From the NCBI GenBank assembly GCA_005765155.1, contig VCCP01000002.1, forward strand, positions 6,262,001 to 6,326,000: a stretch of 64,000 nt of DNA, written 5' to 3'. Both the position numbers and the translations under genes were made by a program. Source of the stretch: Zelopaecilomyces penicillatus (lineage: Eukaryota; Ascomycota; Sordariomycetes; Hypocreales; Pseudodiploosporaceae). The notes beneath the pieces were generated by a model. That model made no database searches, was not told the DNA's origin, and saw only the letters and a list, made by a program, of their open reading frames with translations. Positions 1 through 10,930 of the stretch are shown here, piece by piece (position 1 is the stretch's first letter; every line of letters starts with the position of its first letter).

Positions 1-1828
1 ACAACAAAGAATCCGCAAACAGGTTGATGGGAGACCTTCCTCATCTCATGGCTAGTAAGAAGGCTGGCGAGGGCTCCAGAGCAGCCTTCACCAGCTTGGG
101 GACAAAGCTCGGATCCCCGCTGACGCAATTTTTCGTGGGACCTTTTGCGCCGCCTCTTGTCGTCCTCTCAGACTTCCGCGAGATGCAGGATCTAATAGTA
201 AGGAGGAGCCGAGACCTGGAACGGGGGCCGACTCAAAGGCATGCGTGGGGTGGAATCATCCCGGAGCATTTCATCGGCATGGACGACCATGATCATCGGT
301 TCAAGGATGCAAAGAGCCTGACGCGAGATCTTATGACGCCGTCTTTTCTCCATGAAGTCAGTTTGTAGGCAGAGCCCGTTTCTAATGAATGAAACTCACA
401 TAATATTCATAGGTCAATGCCCCAGAGTCGTACCAAAAGGTTTTGAACTTCATCAACCTCTGGCGACACAAGGCCGACATCGCCAATGGTCAAACATTCG
501 ACAGCATGACAGACGTCGGTAACCTGACATTCGATATTATGACCGCAGCTGCTTTCGCCGTAGAGGACCGTGATAGTGAGACCATCCAGTACTGCGAGAC
601 CCTCCAATCCAAGCCACTGCCAAAGTCTACATCAAACAATCCGAACTCGTTATACGTCTTCCCAGAGGCACAAGTCTCAGAACTCCAATCCTCCTACCGA
701 GAAATAGGACAAGCGGCTTCGCGTTCCTTTAGTCAGCCATCACAGCGATTATTCCACTTCTTCAACAACCGCACAGCCATCATGAGGAAAACATATGCGT
801 CAAACCGAAAGATTCAGCAGTCGTATATTGACCAGTCAAGCAAACGGCTTCGAGAAGAGGGGCCGAACTTCAAGCCCAGGTCGGCAGTGGATTACATCGT
901 CTCGAGAGAGGTGACCATAGCTAAAAAGGATGGCCGGGCGCCCGTTTTTGACTCGCCGCGCGTTCATGATCAGCTAATCGGCTATATGCTTGGTGGGTTT
1001 GATTCTACACACAGCACCCTCAGCTTCAGTAAGTACCTGCAATCTAGACCAGCGAAGGAACAAACTGATACAAAAGTACTGACGGCTCTTTCTTGAATAG
1101 TAATCAAGTATTTTGGCCAGGAGCAAGCAGCTCAACAAAAGTTGCGCAAGTCTCTACACCAAGCGTACCCTGATGCTCTGGCAAATCATGAGCAGCCAGC
1201 GCTTCAAGACATGATCAAGACACAGATCCCCTATCTGGACGCCTTTATTGAAGAGGTTCTTCGGATATCTAGTCCCGCGCGTGTCATCTCCAAGGGTGTG
1301 TCCAACGACATGGAAATCCTTGGCCACTTCATCCCGAAAGGCTCCACACTGCTCTTCAATCTCCTGGGCCCAACATACGATAGAGTAGGAATCCCAACCA
1401 ACGAAGGCATTCGTAGTGAAAGCTCTCGGAAGCACCGTGCCGATGGTCTCGGCGACTGGACAGCCAGTGACTTCCCCGCCCATGAGTTCTGGCCGGAGCG
1501 ATGGCTGGTGTCTTCCTCATCCTCATCCTCATCCTCGTCCTCTTCAACCTCTTCGTCTAAGGATCATCATCAAAGCGGCAGCGACGACAACAGCAACGAC
1601 AACGACAATACTTTTAATAGCAAAGCTGGTCCAAATTTGCCTTTCAGCGCTGGTACGAGAGGCTGTTGGGGCAAGCGGCTGGCGTATCTGCAACTGAAAC
1701 TAGTCACGACGCTTCTTGTGTGGAACTTTTCGTTTGAGCAGCTTCCGGCGGAGTTGAATGACTGGGATATTGAGGACGATCTATTTGTTAAGCCTAAACA
1801 CTGCCGAGTAAAGTTGAGCAGTATTTAA
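1..1828 (+). CDS. Cytochrome P450 monooxygenase, 5' end outside window
   Basis: Haem-thiolate monooxygenase, normally on the ER membrane. The reading frame is open from the window edge, so the start codon and membrane anchor lie upstream. Exons read as <1-356, 413-1028 and 1101-1828, with introns 357-412 (GTCAGT...TAG) and 1029-1100 (GTAAGT...TAG). Visible P450 landmarks: I-helix GGFDSTHSTL (ending exon 2), K-helix EEVLR (ExxR, near 1250), PERW region (near 1490), and haem loop FSAGTRGCWGKRLA with the cysteine ligand (near 1650-1690). Between PERW and the haem loop sits a low-complexity insertion of about 35 residues, Ser-rich then Asp/Asn-rich, which is unusual at that place. The family (CYP number) and substrate cannot be told. 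The GST and decarboxylase downstream may belong to the same small metabolic group, but this is inference. Confidence 0.9.
1515..1620 (+). repeat. Serine-codon (TCN) simple repeat inside the P450
   Basis: Run of tcctca/tcctcg units from about 1510 to 1558, followed by a gacaac-rich stretch to about 1613. In the P450 frame it encodes a serine run and then a His/Ser/Asp/Asn-rich stretch. It is an in-frame codon-repeat expansion just before the haem-binding loop. Confidence 0.85.
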
Positions 1829-3029
1829 GTAGGTTTGTGTGTTTGCGGTCGCTTTTTTTTATAAGTGTAGAGAGGTCTGCATGGGTTGATTGAGCTTAGA
1901 GTTTTTATAGAGATGCGTTTGCTTTGACATTTCATATACAAGGGTAGGTAGGTATAGGACGACTGGATACATGATGTTTGAAGATTCGTCTACGGAAATC
2001 ATCACTCTTATAGTAATATTGAATGATAAATTACGTCGATTGATCATGGTGTGACTTACAAATGAATTTATTTACGTAACTTTGTAACCTTTGATATCTA
2101 TTGTTTTATAAGTCTATATACTAATTTAAATACACCAAGGAGACTTTCCATTCAAGAAGTTAGTAGTCTTCATAATAACGTAAAGGCATCCAACCCCTCA
2201 TTTACAACACTGTTTATTACTTTTCAAGTCGAATTGTGGAGGGGCAGTTGGTAGCCTCGGCATTGTAACGTCAACCCCGCGCTTCAACATGTTAGCAAGT
2301 TCACTAATACCCCCGTTCATGCTCCCTTGCTCACTGAACACAACGCTTAGGATTGAAACTACAGGCAGTTAAATATCATTAATCTCTAGTTTTAGTGCAG
2401 CTTTACACACAAATCTTCATATTCAGTGTCTAGGTACACGACATAGGCATTGGACCAAATTGAGGGACATTGTGAACTTATAAGCAACCCACTAGTCTGT
2501 GTAACAACATATCCCCAAATCTGGAGCCAATAATCGATGAGAGAACATTAAAGGCTGTGAAACTTGTGGCGTGACAATGGAATTCCAAAAACTAGATTTC
2601 TAAGCAAAGTAGCGTCGCGCGGCGTTGAATTCTCCGACTCGCATTACCAAGCCTGTCTCAGGGATGCGGAGTTGTGCCGAAATGCAGATGGAAAGCCTAT
2701 TCAGGGATCATAAATTAAAGAAACTGGAAGGATTCGCGCGACACGGCGTTGGAGGAATTCAATGGCTGGGTTTTAATGTCGCCGAATTATCAATCAGTAA
2801 TAAAAACAAAGACATCGCTGGGGTTCATACTTGAAGACAAACGTCACTCCCACCCCTCACCTTGTCATTGATCCCGCTTGTCCCGCACCCAATCCATCCC
2901 CCCCTCTCAACATATAGCACCAAAAACTATATATATATATATATCCCATACACCAGCACTTACCCCTCCACCAGAGGAATGACATCGCGCATCATACATC
3001 TAGGAAAGCAGCTATCACCAGTCGACAAC
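1829..3029. other. Intergenic: P450 3' flank and GST promoter
   Basis: AT-rich spacer between two co-directional genes. The part from 1850 to 2600 is strongly AT-rich and shows no coding signature. A short (AT)n tract lies at about 2928-2944, some 85 bp before the GST start, in the likely promoter or 5' UTR. No RNA gene or repeat family is recognised. Confidence 0.6.
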
Positions 3030-4138
3030 ATGGCCGAAAAGACAAAGACTGACATTACGCTCTACACGGCGGCGACGCCCAATGGCATCAAAGCCACCAT
3101 CCTGCTCGAGGAGCTTGGTCTAGACTACAAGGTGAGCCGCCCCTCTGTGCTTTAACTACCTTGACTTATTATCGCGTGGAACATGTTAAAGATTATACAT
3201 AGTTATGGACATTAACACTTCATCTTTGTAGGTCCACGCTATTGAAATGTCCTCAAATGAGCAAAAGCAGCCCTGGTTTCTGGAAATCAACCCCAATGGC
3301 CGCATCCCCGCCATAACGGACAAGTGGACCGATGGCGAGCAGATCCGCGTCTTTGAAAGCGGCGCCATCCTCGAGTACCTCGTGGACCGCTATGATAAGG
3401 ATCACAAGGTCTCGTATCCCAAGGACTCCAAAGAGCACTGGGAGGTTATCAGCTGGGTAGGTGTTTCATTTTGTCACTCATTTGCGATGTGGAATGAAGA
3501 ACAAAAGTGACAAATAAAGACTAACTCTGCTTCCATTAGGTCATGTGGCAGATGGGAGGTTTAGGACCTATGCAGGGACAAGCCAACCACTTCAAGAGTT
3601 AGTATGCCCAGCTTCATTCGAGTTCAGGGATATATTGGGGATAGAATCATCCTGACTCTCACTCTTAATAGGATATGCCCCAGAAAAGATCCAGTACGGA
3701 ATCGACCGCTACACCAACGAAACCCGCCGCCTCTACCGCACCATGGACGCACACCTCGCAAAGTCCACCTCCGGCTTCCTCGTCGGCGACCGCGTCACCA
3801 TTGCCGACATTTCCTGCTGGGGCTGGGTCGCTGCCCACAGTAAGCTCTCCCCCATCATCAGATCCCCATGAAGCTTTTCCTCTCAATTGAAAGTATGTTT
3901 TACTAACCATGTCTTCCTCATAACAGCCTGGGCTGGCGTCTCGCTCAAGGATTTCCCTAATCTGGAGAAGTGGCTGCTCACACTCCTCAAACGCCCTGGT
4001 TTTGAGAGTGGCCGCCATATTCCCAAGCCTCACACTGCGTTTGATCACGATAATATGACAGAAGAAGAGATTGAGGCCAAGGCTGCGGGGTCAAAGGCTT
4101 GGGTACAGGCTGGAATGAAGGAAGATTCGAAGAAGTAA
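3030..4138 (+). CDS. Glutathione S-transferase, Ure2/YfcG-like
   Basis: Cytosolic GST-fold enzyme expected to conjugate or reduce with glutathione in detoxification or secondary metabolism. Five exons: 3030-3131, 3232-3456, 3540-3597, 3672-3839 and 3927-4138 give 254 aa; all introns are GT..AG and keep frame. N-terminal thioredoxin fold: YTAATPNG with Asn18 (the N-type catalytic position of Ure2-like GSTs), cis-Pro in GRIPAI (Pro60), and the glutathione gamma-Glu site FESGAIL (Glu76-Ser77). The C-terminal all-alpha domain carries the N-capping segment VGDRVTIADIS. An in-frame ATG at 2979 would add 17 residues (MTSRIIHLGKQ...); I prefer 3030 because its product fits the family N-terminus. The gene converges with the PSD-like gene, with about 250 bp between stops. 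Confidence 0.9.
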
Positions 4139-4390
4139 AAGAAGTGAAGAACAGAAGATGATGTATTAGCATGAATTAAACAAAACAAACTTACAACATC
4201 ATGAGTATGTCATTTGCTATACTGCCAGAACAAAACGCCTCATCAACGCAACAAGAAACAACAACAACAATCTCAAAAAGCACGTCCAATAGATAGCCTC
4301 TTCTTAAGCACACCCTTCATCGTTACTGTCCTTTACCGCATCGAAAGCTAGATACATCATGTCTTGATAGTTTCTTCTCCATCAATCGAC

Positions 4391-6319
4391 TCATTTACCA
4401 TCACCATCACAATCCCTCAAAACAGTAGCCAGCTTTCCCCTCACTGGTACATTCGCTTCTCTCCCAACCTCTGGAAGTCCATATAGCTCTATACCCTCTC
4501 GGAACAGCAAGCAGTGTGACGACCCGCCGAAGCGAAAGGTCCCCAGTTCATCACCCTTGCACACTCGTTGGCCTTCCCGCACTAAGATATCGCACGTGCT
4601 AATCTCACTCATGCCGATGCCGATAAACGCCATGAGACCAATGGCTGGGTTATCTGCTTCGATGAATATGATGGCTCTCGTGGCGAGTGCGGCGATATAC
4701 CCTTGGAACATTTTCAGGCCGCCTACTCCCTTTACTCCTTTAGTTTCATCACTTTCATCATCGGTTGCGTCCCTGTCATTCTCGTCGTCTCCGTCGTCGT
4801 CGTCGTTAAACAGCGGCTTACTATAGTACGTGCCGTCCTCGACAAAAGCCCGCACGATTCGTCCAGAAACAGGGGCGTGCCATCGATGATACGACAACGC
4901 CGAGAGGAAAGCCTGGTACACAGTGGCACCTTGGAATTCCCTGGCTAGGGGATCGTGCGCCAGCATATCAAGGACAGAATATGCATCCCCCTTGACAAAG
5001 AAGCGGTCGCGCAGTTTGGCGCCTCGTTGGACCCTGTACACTTTAGATTCACACGCACTGGCGATGACATCGTCTTCATCGGGGGATGCGATAGGGCGGG
5101 CAGTGTCGTGTATCCTGCGTGTGAAGTAATCTGGTAGAATTGTAAGTTTGACATTAACATAAAGGTTACCCGACGACATCGAGAGAGTTCATCAATGATG
5201 ATCATGGGCTGAGCTCAGCTGTGTTTACATGATCTGCATTCTGTGGGCGGAATAACAAGGGAAGCATGAATGTAAATGTAATCACAACTTACCGTCCCAA
5301 GACTCGAATCCGTAAAATTTGGCAGACGGTTCACACACAAACATGTCCTCAAACCTCATGGACGAACTATACGGCGCATTTGCCACTTTCAAAACTTGAC
5401 GCATCGCCTCATCGCTAAACCAACATCCTTTCTGGGTCCCCAACACAGTCGCTGATTGAGGTGTCTTAACCAAAAAGATGGTGATAAGATGTCAGCATAT
5501 GTTTATTGATGTTTGCAAGATGCAATATCTTATTTGGCATCTTTGGCTCCCCTCCATACGTTGCAATCCCAAACATGCGTATTCTCACCTGCAAGTGTTT
5601 ACCCCACGCATTCAAGATCTTTTTGAAGGCTCTATTCACATCAGGGTCTAAAAAGGCAGCGTGTCCGCTATCACACATCATGTTAGGTCTCTTGATTTAC
5701 ATTCATCTTGAAACCAAAACATTATGTGGATGGAAACATACCTCGGCGTCGTCATCGCCCTAGCAAAAATAGCACAGATTGGTAAACCAACAAGCATTGT
5801 GTTTTCGTCCGTATACTCAAGCCACTCTGGCGCCAACGTGGAGATGTAATTCAGGGTCTGGAGCATATGATTATAATCCCGTATGTAGTTCATTGATCCA
5901 CGCTTCCAGTCGTCGTTTCCACTTACTTCCGCATGCTTCGTTTCACGCTTTCGTTCTCCTCGCTTTGTCCTATTTCCTTTCATTACGAGCAAGTATGATT
6001 CTTCAAACATTTGCACAAAGTACTTGTATATGCGGGGAGTTGATTCGATTAATATCTTGAACTCTTGTAATGCGGGAGTCAGTGCTGCGCTTGACCCCGT
6101 CGTGTCGTTGTACGATGTGATTCGGTCGAGGTAGGCCTCAAGGACGCGAAGCTGTGCAGGATGCCATGCTCCAGACCTATAGACGAGATATAGAGGCTGT
6201 CAGTGAATTGCAACCGGAATAGAGAAAAGATTAGGTTGCGTAGTTTTTAATTTGGCAGACTAAGCAACGTACCGATCTCGTCGTGGCTTCGCAAAGTCAT
6301 CTTGGGTCAGGGCAACCAT
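4391..6319 (-). CDS. Phosphatidylserine-decarboxylase-family enzyme (PsiD/PSD-like)
   Basis: Pyruvoyl-dependent decarboxylase family; soluble fungal members decarboxylate amino acids or phosphatidylserine. Five exons on the minus strand: 6319-6273, 6176-5742, 5667-5589, 5464-5293 and 5130-4391, giving 490 aa. The N-terminal half carries the fungal PSDC-type region (SGHAAFLDPDVNRAFKKIL; GCWFSDEAM; YGFESWD). The catalytic half starts at DYFTRRIHDTARPI and includes HRWHAPVSG (residues about 326-334), FIEADNPAIGLMAFIGIGMSE, and the self-cleavage motif FGGSSHCLLF (Gly446-Gly447-Ser448-Ser449). GGSS replaces the LGST of classical mitochondrial and bacterial PSDs, as in the tryptophan decarboxylase PsiD and its relatives. 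An Asp/Glu-rich insertion (residues about 352-374) lies before the conserved GYIAALATRAIIFIEADNP block. There is no clear targeting peptide. The substrate is unknown. Exon joins are by eye but all keep frame. Confidence 0.88.
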
Positions 6320-7395
6320 TCTCACGAAGCACGAAAAGAATTATATCAAGTGAACGGGATGACAACATCCAACGGAAATGATGCAGAACTACAACCGCGA
6401 CAGAGATAAGACTAATATGGGTGGTTATGTTTCTATTATATAGAAGAATATTCTCAGCTTGCAAAAGAAAAGAAGGGTCACATTAGAATAGTTTCATCAG
6501 ATGAATCAGCATTCCGCAGCCTTTCAAGACATGTCGCTGCTTCTATATCGATTCATTCGTGCAAAAACCGTTTAGCTGGTCTCGGGTACATCCGCAGTCG
6601 TCTTGACAAAAGACAAGAACGAGGATTCATCGGGCAAAGACGAAGCAGGGAGATGATGTGGCTGCACTGAGACTGACTCATCCAATGGTGTCCGTTTTTC
6701 GAAGGTCATGCATCTCAGCCCTCTCCCTGGAATGCAACCATTTGGGAGTGGCGATAAGCAGGGATGACCTTTATGAATTGGATCTAAGTTTACCATCAAA
6801 CTAGTTATCCATCCTGCAGATGTTTGATCTTCTTTGCGTGCTATGATATGAGAAAGCCCTGTCTTGGAAAGCGGGACAAAGAAGGGGGTCTCATGTGAAA
6901 CGGAAGAACCAAAATATGGACGCGGATTCATCCTTATCGGACAGTTGATAAAGGCATCAATGAGAAAGAAACCTTGCGATATTGGTGTCAGCGATAATCA
7001 GATCTTTGAGGGTGTGTGACATTAATACCGAGGCAGCACACAAGATTGAAGCGCCAAACTCTGGGGTACCGTGAATTAGACTTTTCGAATGAGAATGTAA
7101 AACATCAGAGTGTATTGGAATATTTCTACAACATACGAGTGCCTTCCCTAAAAACATCATCCGCCTGCATAAAACAGTCGGCGTGAGAGGTTCCATCTCC
7201 AAATCACAACATGTTGGTATCTTCACTATTCGACACTCAAACGTGCAAGTGCATGCAAGACAACCCGTTCCCTCTGTTGCTTATTCGATTATAATAGAAG
7301 GTCCTTTCATATGTTCGACGACCAGGTCGGTATTAATTGTGTGTGTGTCTAGGCCGGCTTGGAACCGCGCCAAAGCTGAATTCCAACAATGTTTT
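6320..7395. other. Intergenic with unassigned minus-strand open frames
   Basis: Two minus-strand open stretches lie here: 7226-6957 and 6931-6572 (119 codons from an ATG). A possible splice (GTTTCT...GATAAG) could join them, but that intron would be only about 40 nt. The downstream frame, with GWITSLMVNLDP and DESSFLSFVKTTADVPETS, looks more protein-like than chance. I recognise no domain. It could be a gene remnant or chance. The rest is the promoter side of the PSD-like gene. Confidence 0.35.
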
Positions 7396-7792
7396 TCAAC
7401 AACTTCATACACACCCAAGTTCGTCATCAATCGATTACACCGGAAATGCATAGACAAGACTTACGTACATCTGTCAACGCAGATATCTATCGAAGACTTG
7501 AATTCACCACTATCAGAACAGTAGCTGCGGGCGTTGCGGGCGTGACAAAAGCTTTGCGGTCTTCCTGGGCAAGAGAAAGCAACTCCCCCAGAGACGCCCA
7601 CGCCCACGTTGATAGGGCTGGTCATGGCACCGAGCATGATGGCGAAGATCAAAGATAATGAGGCCTAGATGATGCGTAGGTGATATTAGCGCGAATTTCG
7701 GATGAGGTCGAAGTTAGTCCTGCCAGATAGCGAGATTACAGTTACGAAGGGGGCGTAGGAAACTCAAACAGAACGCAAGATAGAACCACCAT
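7396..7792 (-). CDS. Small cysteine-rich secreted peptide, array member 1
   Basis: Putative secreted peptide of about 69 aa. Core exon 7664-7465 begins after CTAG, encodes a hydrophobic signal segment (ASLSLIFAIMLGAM) and then cysteines spaced C-x7-C-x8-C-x12-C-x3-C. Donor GTAAGT at 7464 (phase 2) joins a tiny last exon 7402-7396 that adds one threonine (shared codon), the sixth cysteine and a stop. Exon 1 is uncertain. By analogy with members 3 and 4 it should hold only the start codon plus at most one more codon; the best candidate is the ATG at 7792-7790 followed by GTGGTT, a weak donor. The mature part starts TSPIN, close to ASPIN in member 2. Function unknown: effector-like or antimicrobial peptide by type only. 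All four members share strand and intron phases, so they are tandem duplicates. Confidence 0.62.
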
Positions 7793-7944
7793 CTTAATAT
7801 TATGGATAACGTGCAGACCAAGGCAGAATGGGAAATATGTAGTTGGATTGAAGTAAACTAATTGGCTTTCAAGCCATGTTCGTCTCTATCCTGAATAGCC
7901 CTAAGCCAGCGAAAGACGAATGGCGCGAGAGGCTGCAAATAAAG

Positions 7945-7955
7945 CCCCCCCCCCC
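7945..7955 (+). repeat. Poly-C tract (11)
   Basis: Run of 11 C between peptide genes 1 and 2. No coding role is seen. Confidence 0.9.
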
Positions 7956-8103
7956 TTTTAGTGTAGATACTGGCAAGTCAACCGTTTGCCTGTCACCCCT
8001 AATCGATTGAAGGGAACGACTGGTCACTGATTTGAGACACATCGATACTAATTGAGTTTGGGAGACTTGAAAGCTAGGCAACTGCATGTCGAGAATCGGT
8101 GTT

Positions 8104-8375
8104 TTATTTACAACTTCATTCACCCACGTCAGCCAACAATTCTTCTAAATTAGAATGCGTTGTAGACAGGAAATTTACGTGCAGTCTATAACACACATGC
8201 GAGCATTAGAATTGATTTTTCCAGAGGGGGTACAAGAAGTGCCGACCTTTAGTGATCGACAGAACTTGGTGTATCTTCCACAAGTGAATTCAGACTGTCT
8301 GGCGAGTATCTTGTTCTCATTAATGGGGCTTGCCATGGCGCCGAGAAGTGTGGCAAATATTCGAAAAGATGAGGT
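8104..8375 (-). pseudogene. Small cysteine-rich secreted peptide, array member 2, exon 1 not found
   Basis: Core exon 8375-8179 begins after CTAG; tiny last exon 8113-8104 (T-Cys-Lys-stop) is joined through donor GTAAAT at 8178. Cysteine spacing is C-x6-C-x8-C-x12-C-x3-C-x-C, the same frame as the other members. The signal segment (TSSFRIFATLLGAMA) is less hydrophobic than in its relatives and carries an arginine. No ATG followed by a donor is visible where exon 1 should be (about 8480-8530 on the minus strand). A decayed gene is therefore likely, although a more distant first exon cannot be excluded. The poly-C tract at 7945-7955 lies about 150 bp past its 3' end. Confidence 0.5.
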
Positions 8376-9396
8376 CTAGAGGTGATGAGTAGGCGATGTT
8401 AGTATTGGCTGAAAATGTTATTCCTTAGGTAGCCTTCAAATAGTGACAGCAATGAACACGGAACGGGCAGCAACAGGCCTTCTTATACTAGTATGATTGC
8501 AGATCAGTTACGCCGTAGTATTGTCGCGCATAGCAGAACACTTTAGTAGGCAGACTGAATAAGTGGCAGAATTCATGTAGCATTGAGGTCATTGGTTTAT
8601 TGTTTCTTTTGTATGGCTTAGAGAACAACATCTCCAGGTAAGCTTGCTGTAGTAGTGGACTAGCTATTCGACGATCGCGATGCACCAGCCAAGTCACTTG
8701 CTCTCCAAAGCACTACTTTGCCTCCTTTCGGCAGTGCAACTACCGATTTGCTGGCAAGTAATTGATGTATCACTATCCAACAGCGGGGAGGCACTGTTAC
8801 TTTATACAGAAGATGAACAGTGAATCATCGTGCCGCTATGTGGTGAGATCACACTGAGACAGAGATGTACAGCTTGACCGTCGGGTCAAATCCTCCGGGT
8901 CATCATTAATGCTTTTTTTTTTTTCAGCAGATCTCCTGGGGATGGTTTTTCAGCTTAGAATGGAGACATTGGCTGAGGTGTGTCAGTCCCGCTTCTCTGT
9001 ACTTCTCTGGCTTTCAGAATGTTGTGGACGCTTCAACGGTACAGTCGTGTCAATCATTCATTGCAAGTTTCGTTTTTGTGTTGCGAGTTTCTGGGGTATA
9101 GGTATAGTGATCCCAAAATTGCAACAGTTCGCCACTAACAACGAGTGCCTTACTGCACAAAGTAGATCACGTGCCACCACGTGGTCTTGATCAGTCTTGT
9201 TTGGCGTAATACTAATTGCAAACTTGGCAGACGCGTCGCTGAAAGTTGTTGGTATGTGTGTATACAATTCGTGGAGTGCAACCGGAATATCTAAAGACCA
9301 TGTCGCCTGAACGGTTCAGAGGACTTATGCAGCACGGCACCAAGCTGTCCTCTTTTGCCCCGAGGTCAAAGTATCTAAACAACACCCCAAACAGCC
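8376..9396. other. Intergenic between peptide member 2 and F-box pseudogene
   Basis: No coding signature or RNA gene is recognised on either strand. The expected exon 1 of peptide member 2 should lie near 8480-8530, but only a decayed look-alike is seen there. A T11 run occurs near 8913-8923. Confidence 0.5.
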
Positions 9397-10395
9397 ATGC
9401 CACCGAATCCGGAAGAAGACTCCTGCGACTCAGACGCCATTGTACGTGTCACATCATACCATAGGAGAGACTTTGATCAAGCTGTCATTGCTGCAAAGCC
9501 CGGGCAACATGATCATGCCCGTTTGTCCATATTCAAGGTCTTGGGGCCATCAGGCAGTTCAAGCCTAAGCCGCCTTCAACATCTTCCGTTGGAGGTCATC
9601 ACGTACATCTGCCTTGGTCTCGATGTCTGTTCTGCTTTAGCTTTCAGCCAAGTGAGCTGAAGAACGCGAGAGATTGTTGTAAGCATCCGTCAATATCGCC
9701 AACTGAGCGAAGACGCTCTGGAATGCTTATGGGCTCTGTTTCGGACAAGTCTTGCGGCCCGTACTGACATTTCCACTTTACACTCAGCTTTATCAACTAA
9801 ATCTTGCGTACTTTGTGGGTTATTTGGCGGTTTCATTTTTCTCCCAACCACAGCTCGTTGTTGCTTTCAGTGCATTGAGTCGGCTCCAGCTCTCCGAACT
9901 GTGTCCCTGCATTCATTCTGCAAGGCATCTGGCATGCCAGCCACGCTGCTCAAGAAGTCTTGTGCAGCCTTTCGCTCTCTTCCGGGAACATATTCATCGG
10001 ATATGAAACAGCAAAGAAAGTGGATGTATCTTATATAAGGAGATGCAGCACTCGAGCTACTCCGAACACAGCACAAAGACAACGATCCACAAGCCACTTT
10101 GGCCAATATACCCGCATCTCTAGCCTGGAGGTGTATGGCGGCAGCACGTTTAACCTACGTAAGCTTGGCAGCACGCAAGCCGCAGCTTGGTAGATCATGC
10201 AAAGGCTGTCAGATTGCTATGGAGGCTAACATGTGCGATGGAAACCACTCGCGTCGAGAGCGCATTTATTCACGAGAGGGGTTCCTAGACCATTTTAGGG
10301 ACTGCGAGGAAGCAAAGAAATTCTGGTCTTCTAGTGTGAGAGGTACAGTTGCGGTTCAAGAGCCGGAATTTACAAGGCGTGAGGGAGCCTTGTGA
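9397..10395 (+). pseudogene. F-box protein pseudogene with two in-frame stop codons
   Basis: One reading frame runs from ATG 9397 to the final TGA at 10393-10395 (332 codons) and is broken only by TGA at 9658-9660 and TAA at 10036-10038. The F-box lies just before the first stop (LSRLQHLPLEVITYICLGLDVCSALAFSQVS). After it the frame keeps the family's Cys-rich body (CVLCGLFGGFIFLP, CCFQCIESAPALRTVS) and the C-terminal GRSCKGCQIAME...YSREGFLDHFRDCEEAKKFW, typical of an expanded fungal F-box family. The first stop replaces a position that is normally Arg in SRRAREIV, which fits CGA to TGA. No plausible intron removes either stop: GTGAGC at 9652 is a fair donor, but no acceptor preserves the conserved residues. 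F-box proteins recruit substrates to SCF ubiquitin ligases; this copy should not make the full protein. Confidence 0.82.
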
Positions 10396-10930
10396 GTTGA
10401 TACACGCATTTGCTAGCTCAAAGTAAACGCCACGAGAGCCAAGGTTGCACCGTCTTTTATACATGCTTGCTTTCGTGTTAGATTCAACACTATACAGCTT
10501 GATAACGTAATGTCTCACAGTTCATTCCACCATTCACACTCGAAAGAGATTTATTTCGCAGCAAATCATTGACAGCCCCCTCATAGCGTACATAGTCTAG
10601 ATCTTGGTTTCAAATAGACCACATATTAAAGTCCCTTTCTACGCGTCCACATTAATAAAGTACTTTCTTCTGTGGAGCATTTGGATACACGAGGTGACCC
10701 TCACAGTAGTTGCCAGACGTTTTCCCTCGCCTGTGAAGAACGGGCTTGCACTTGACATTGGTGCCCTGCCGTGACGCGCATTGGACAAACTCTCCACCCC
10801 TCTTGCATTCACACACTTCATCACCAACAAGTCATCTTGTCCTTCTCATAACACTACACCCTCGACTGAATCTCTGCCTTACTTCTCCATTCTTTTCAAA
10901 TCCACAGTCTCATCCACATAGGGCGTCATC
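10396..10930. other. Intergenic before kinase-like pseudogene
   Basis: No gene is recognised. The stretch 10790-10925 is pyrimidine-rich (tcttgcattcacacacttcatcacc type), as usual for fungal core promoters and 5' leaders. Confidence 0.5.

Noticed and set aside
9652..9700. GTGAGC in the F-box pseudogene as an intron donor that would remove the first stop
   Set aside because: No acceptor within a normal intron length keeps the frame and the conserved residues that follow the F-box (the in-frame TREIV stretch), so a nonsense mutation is simpler.
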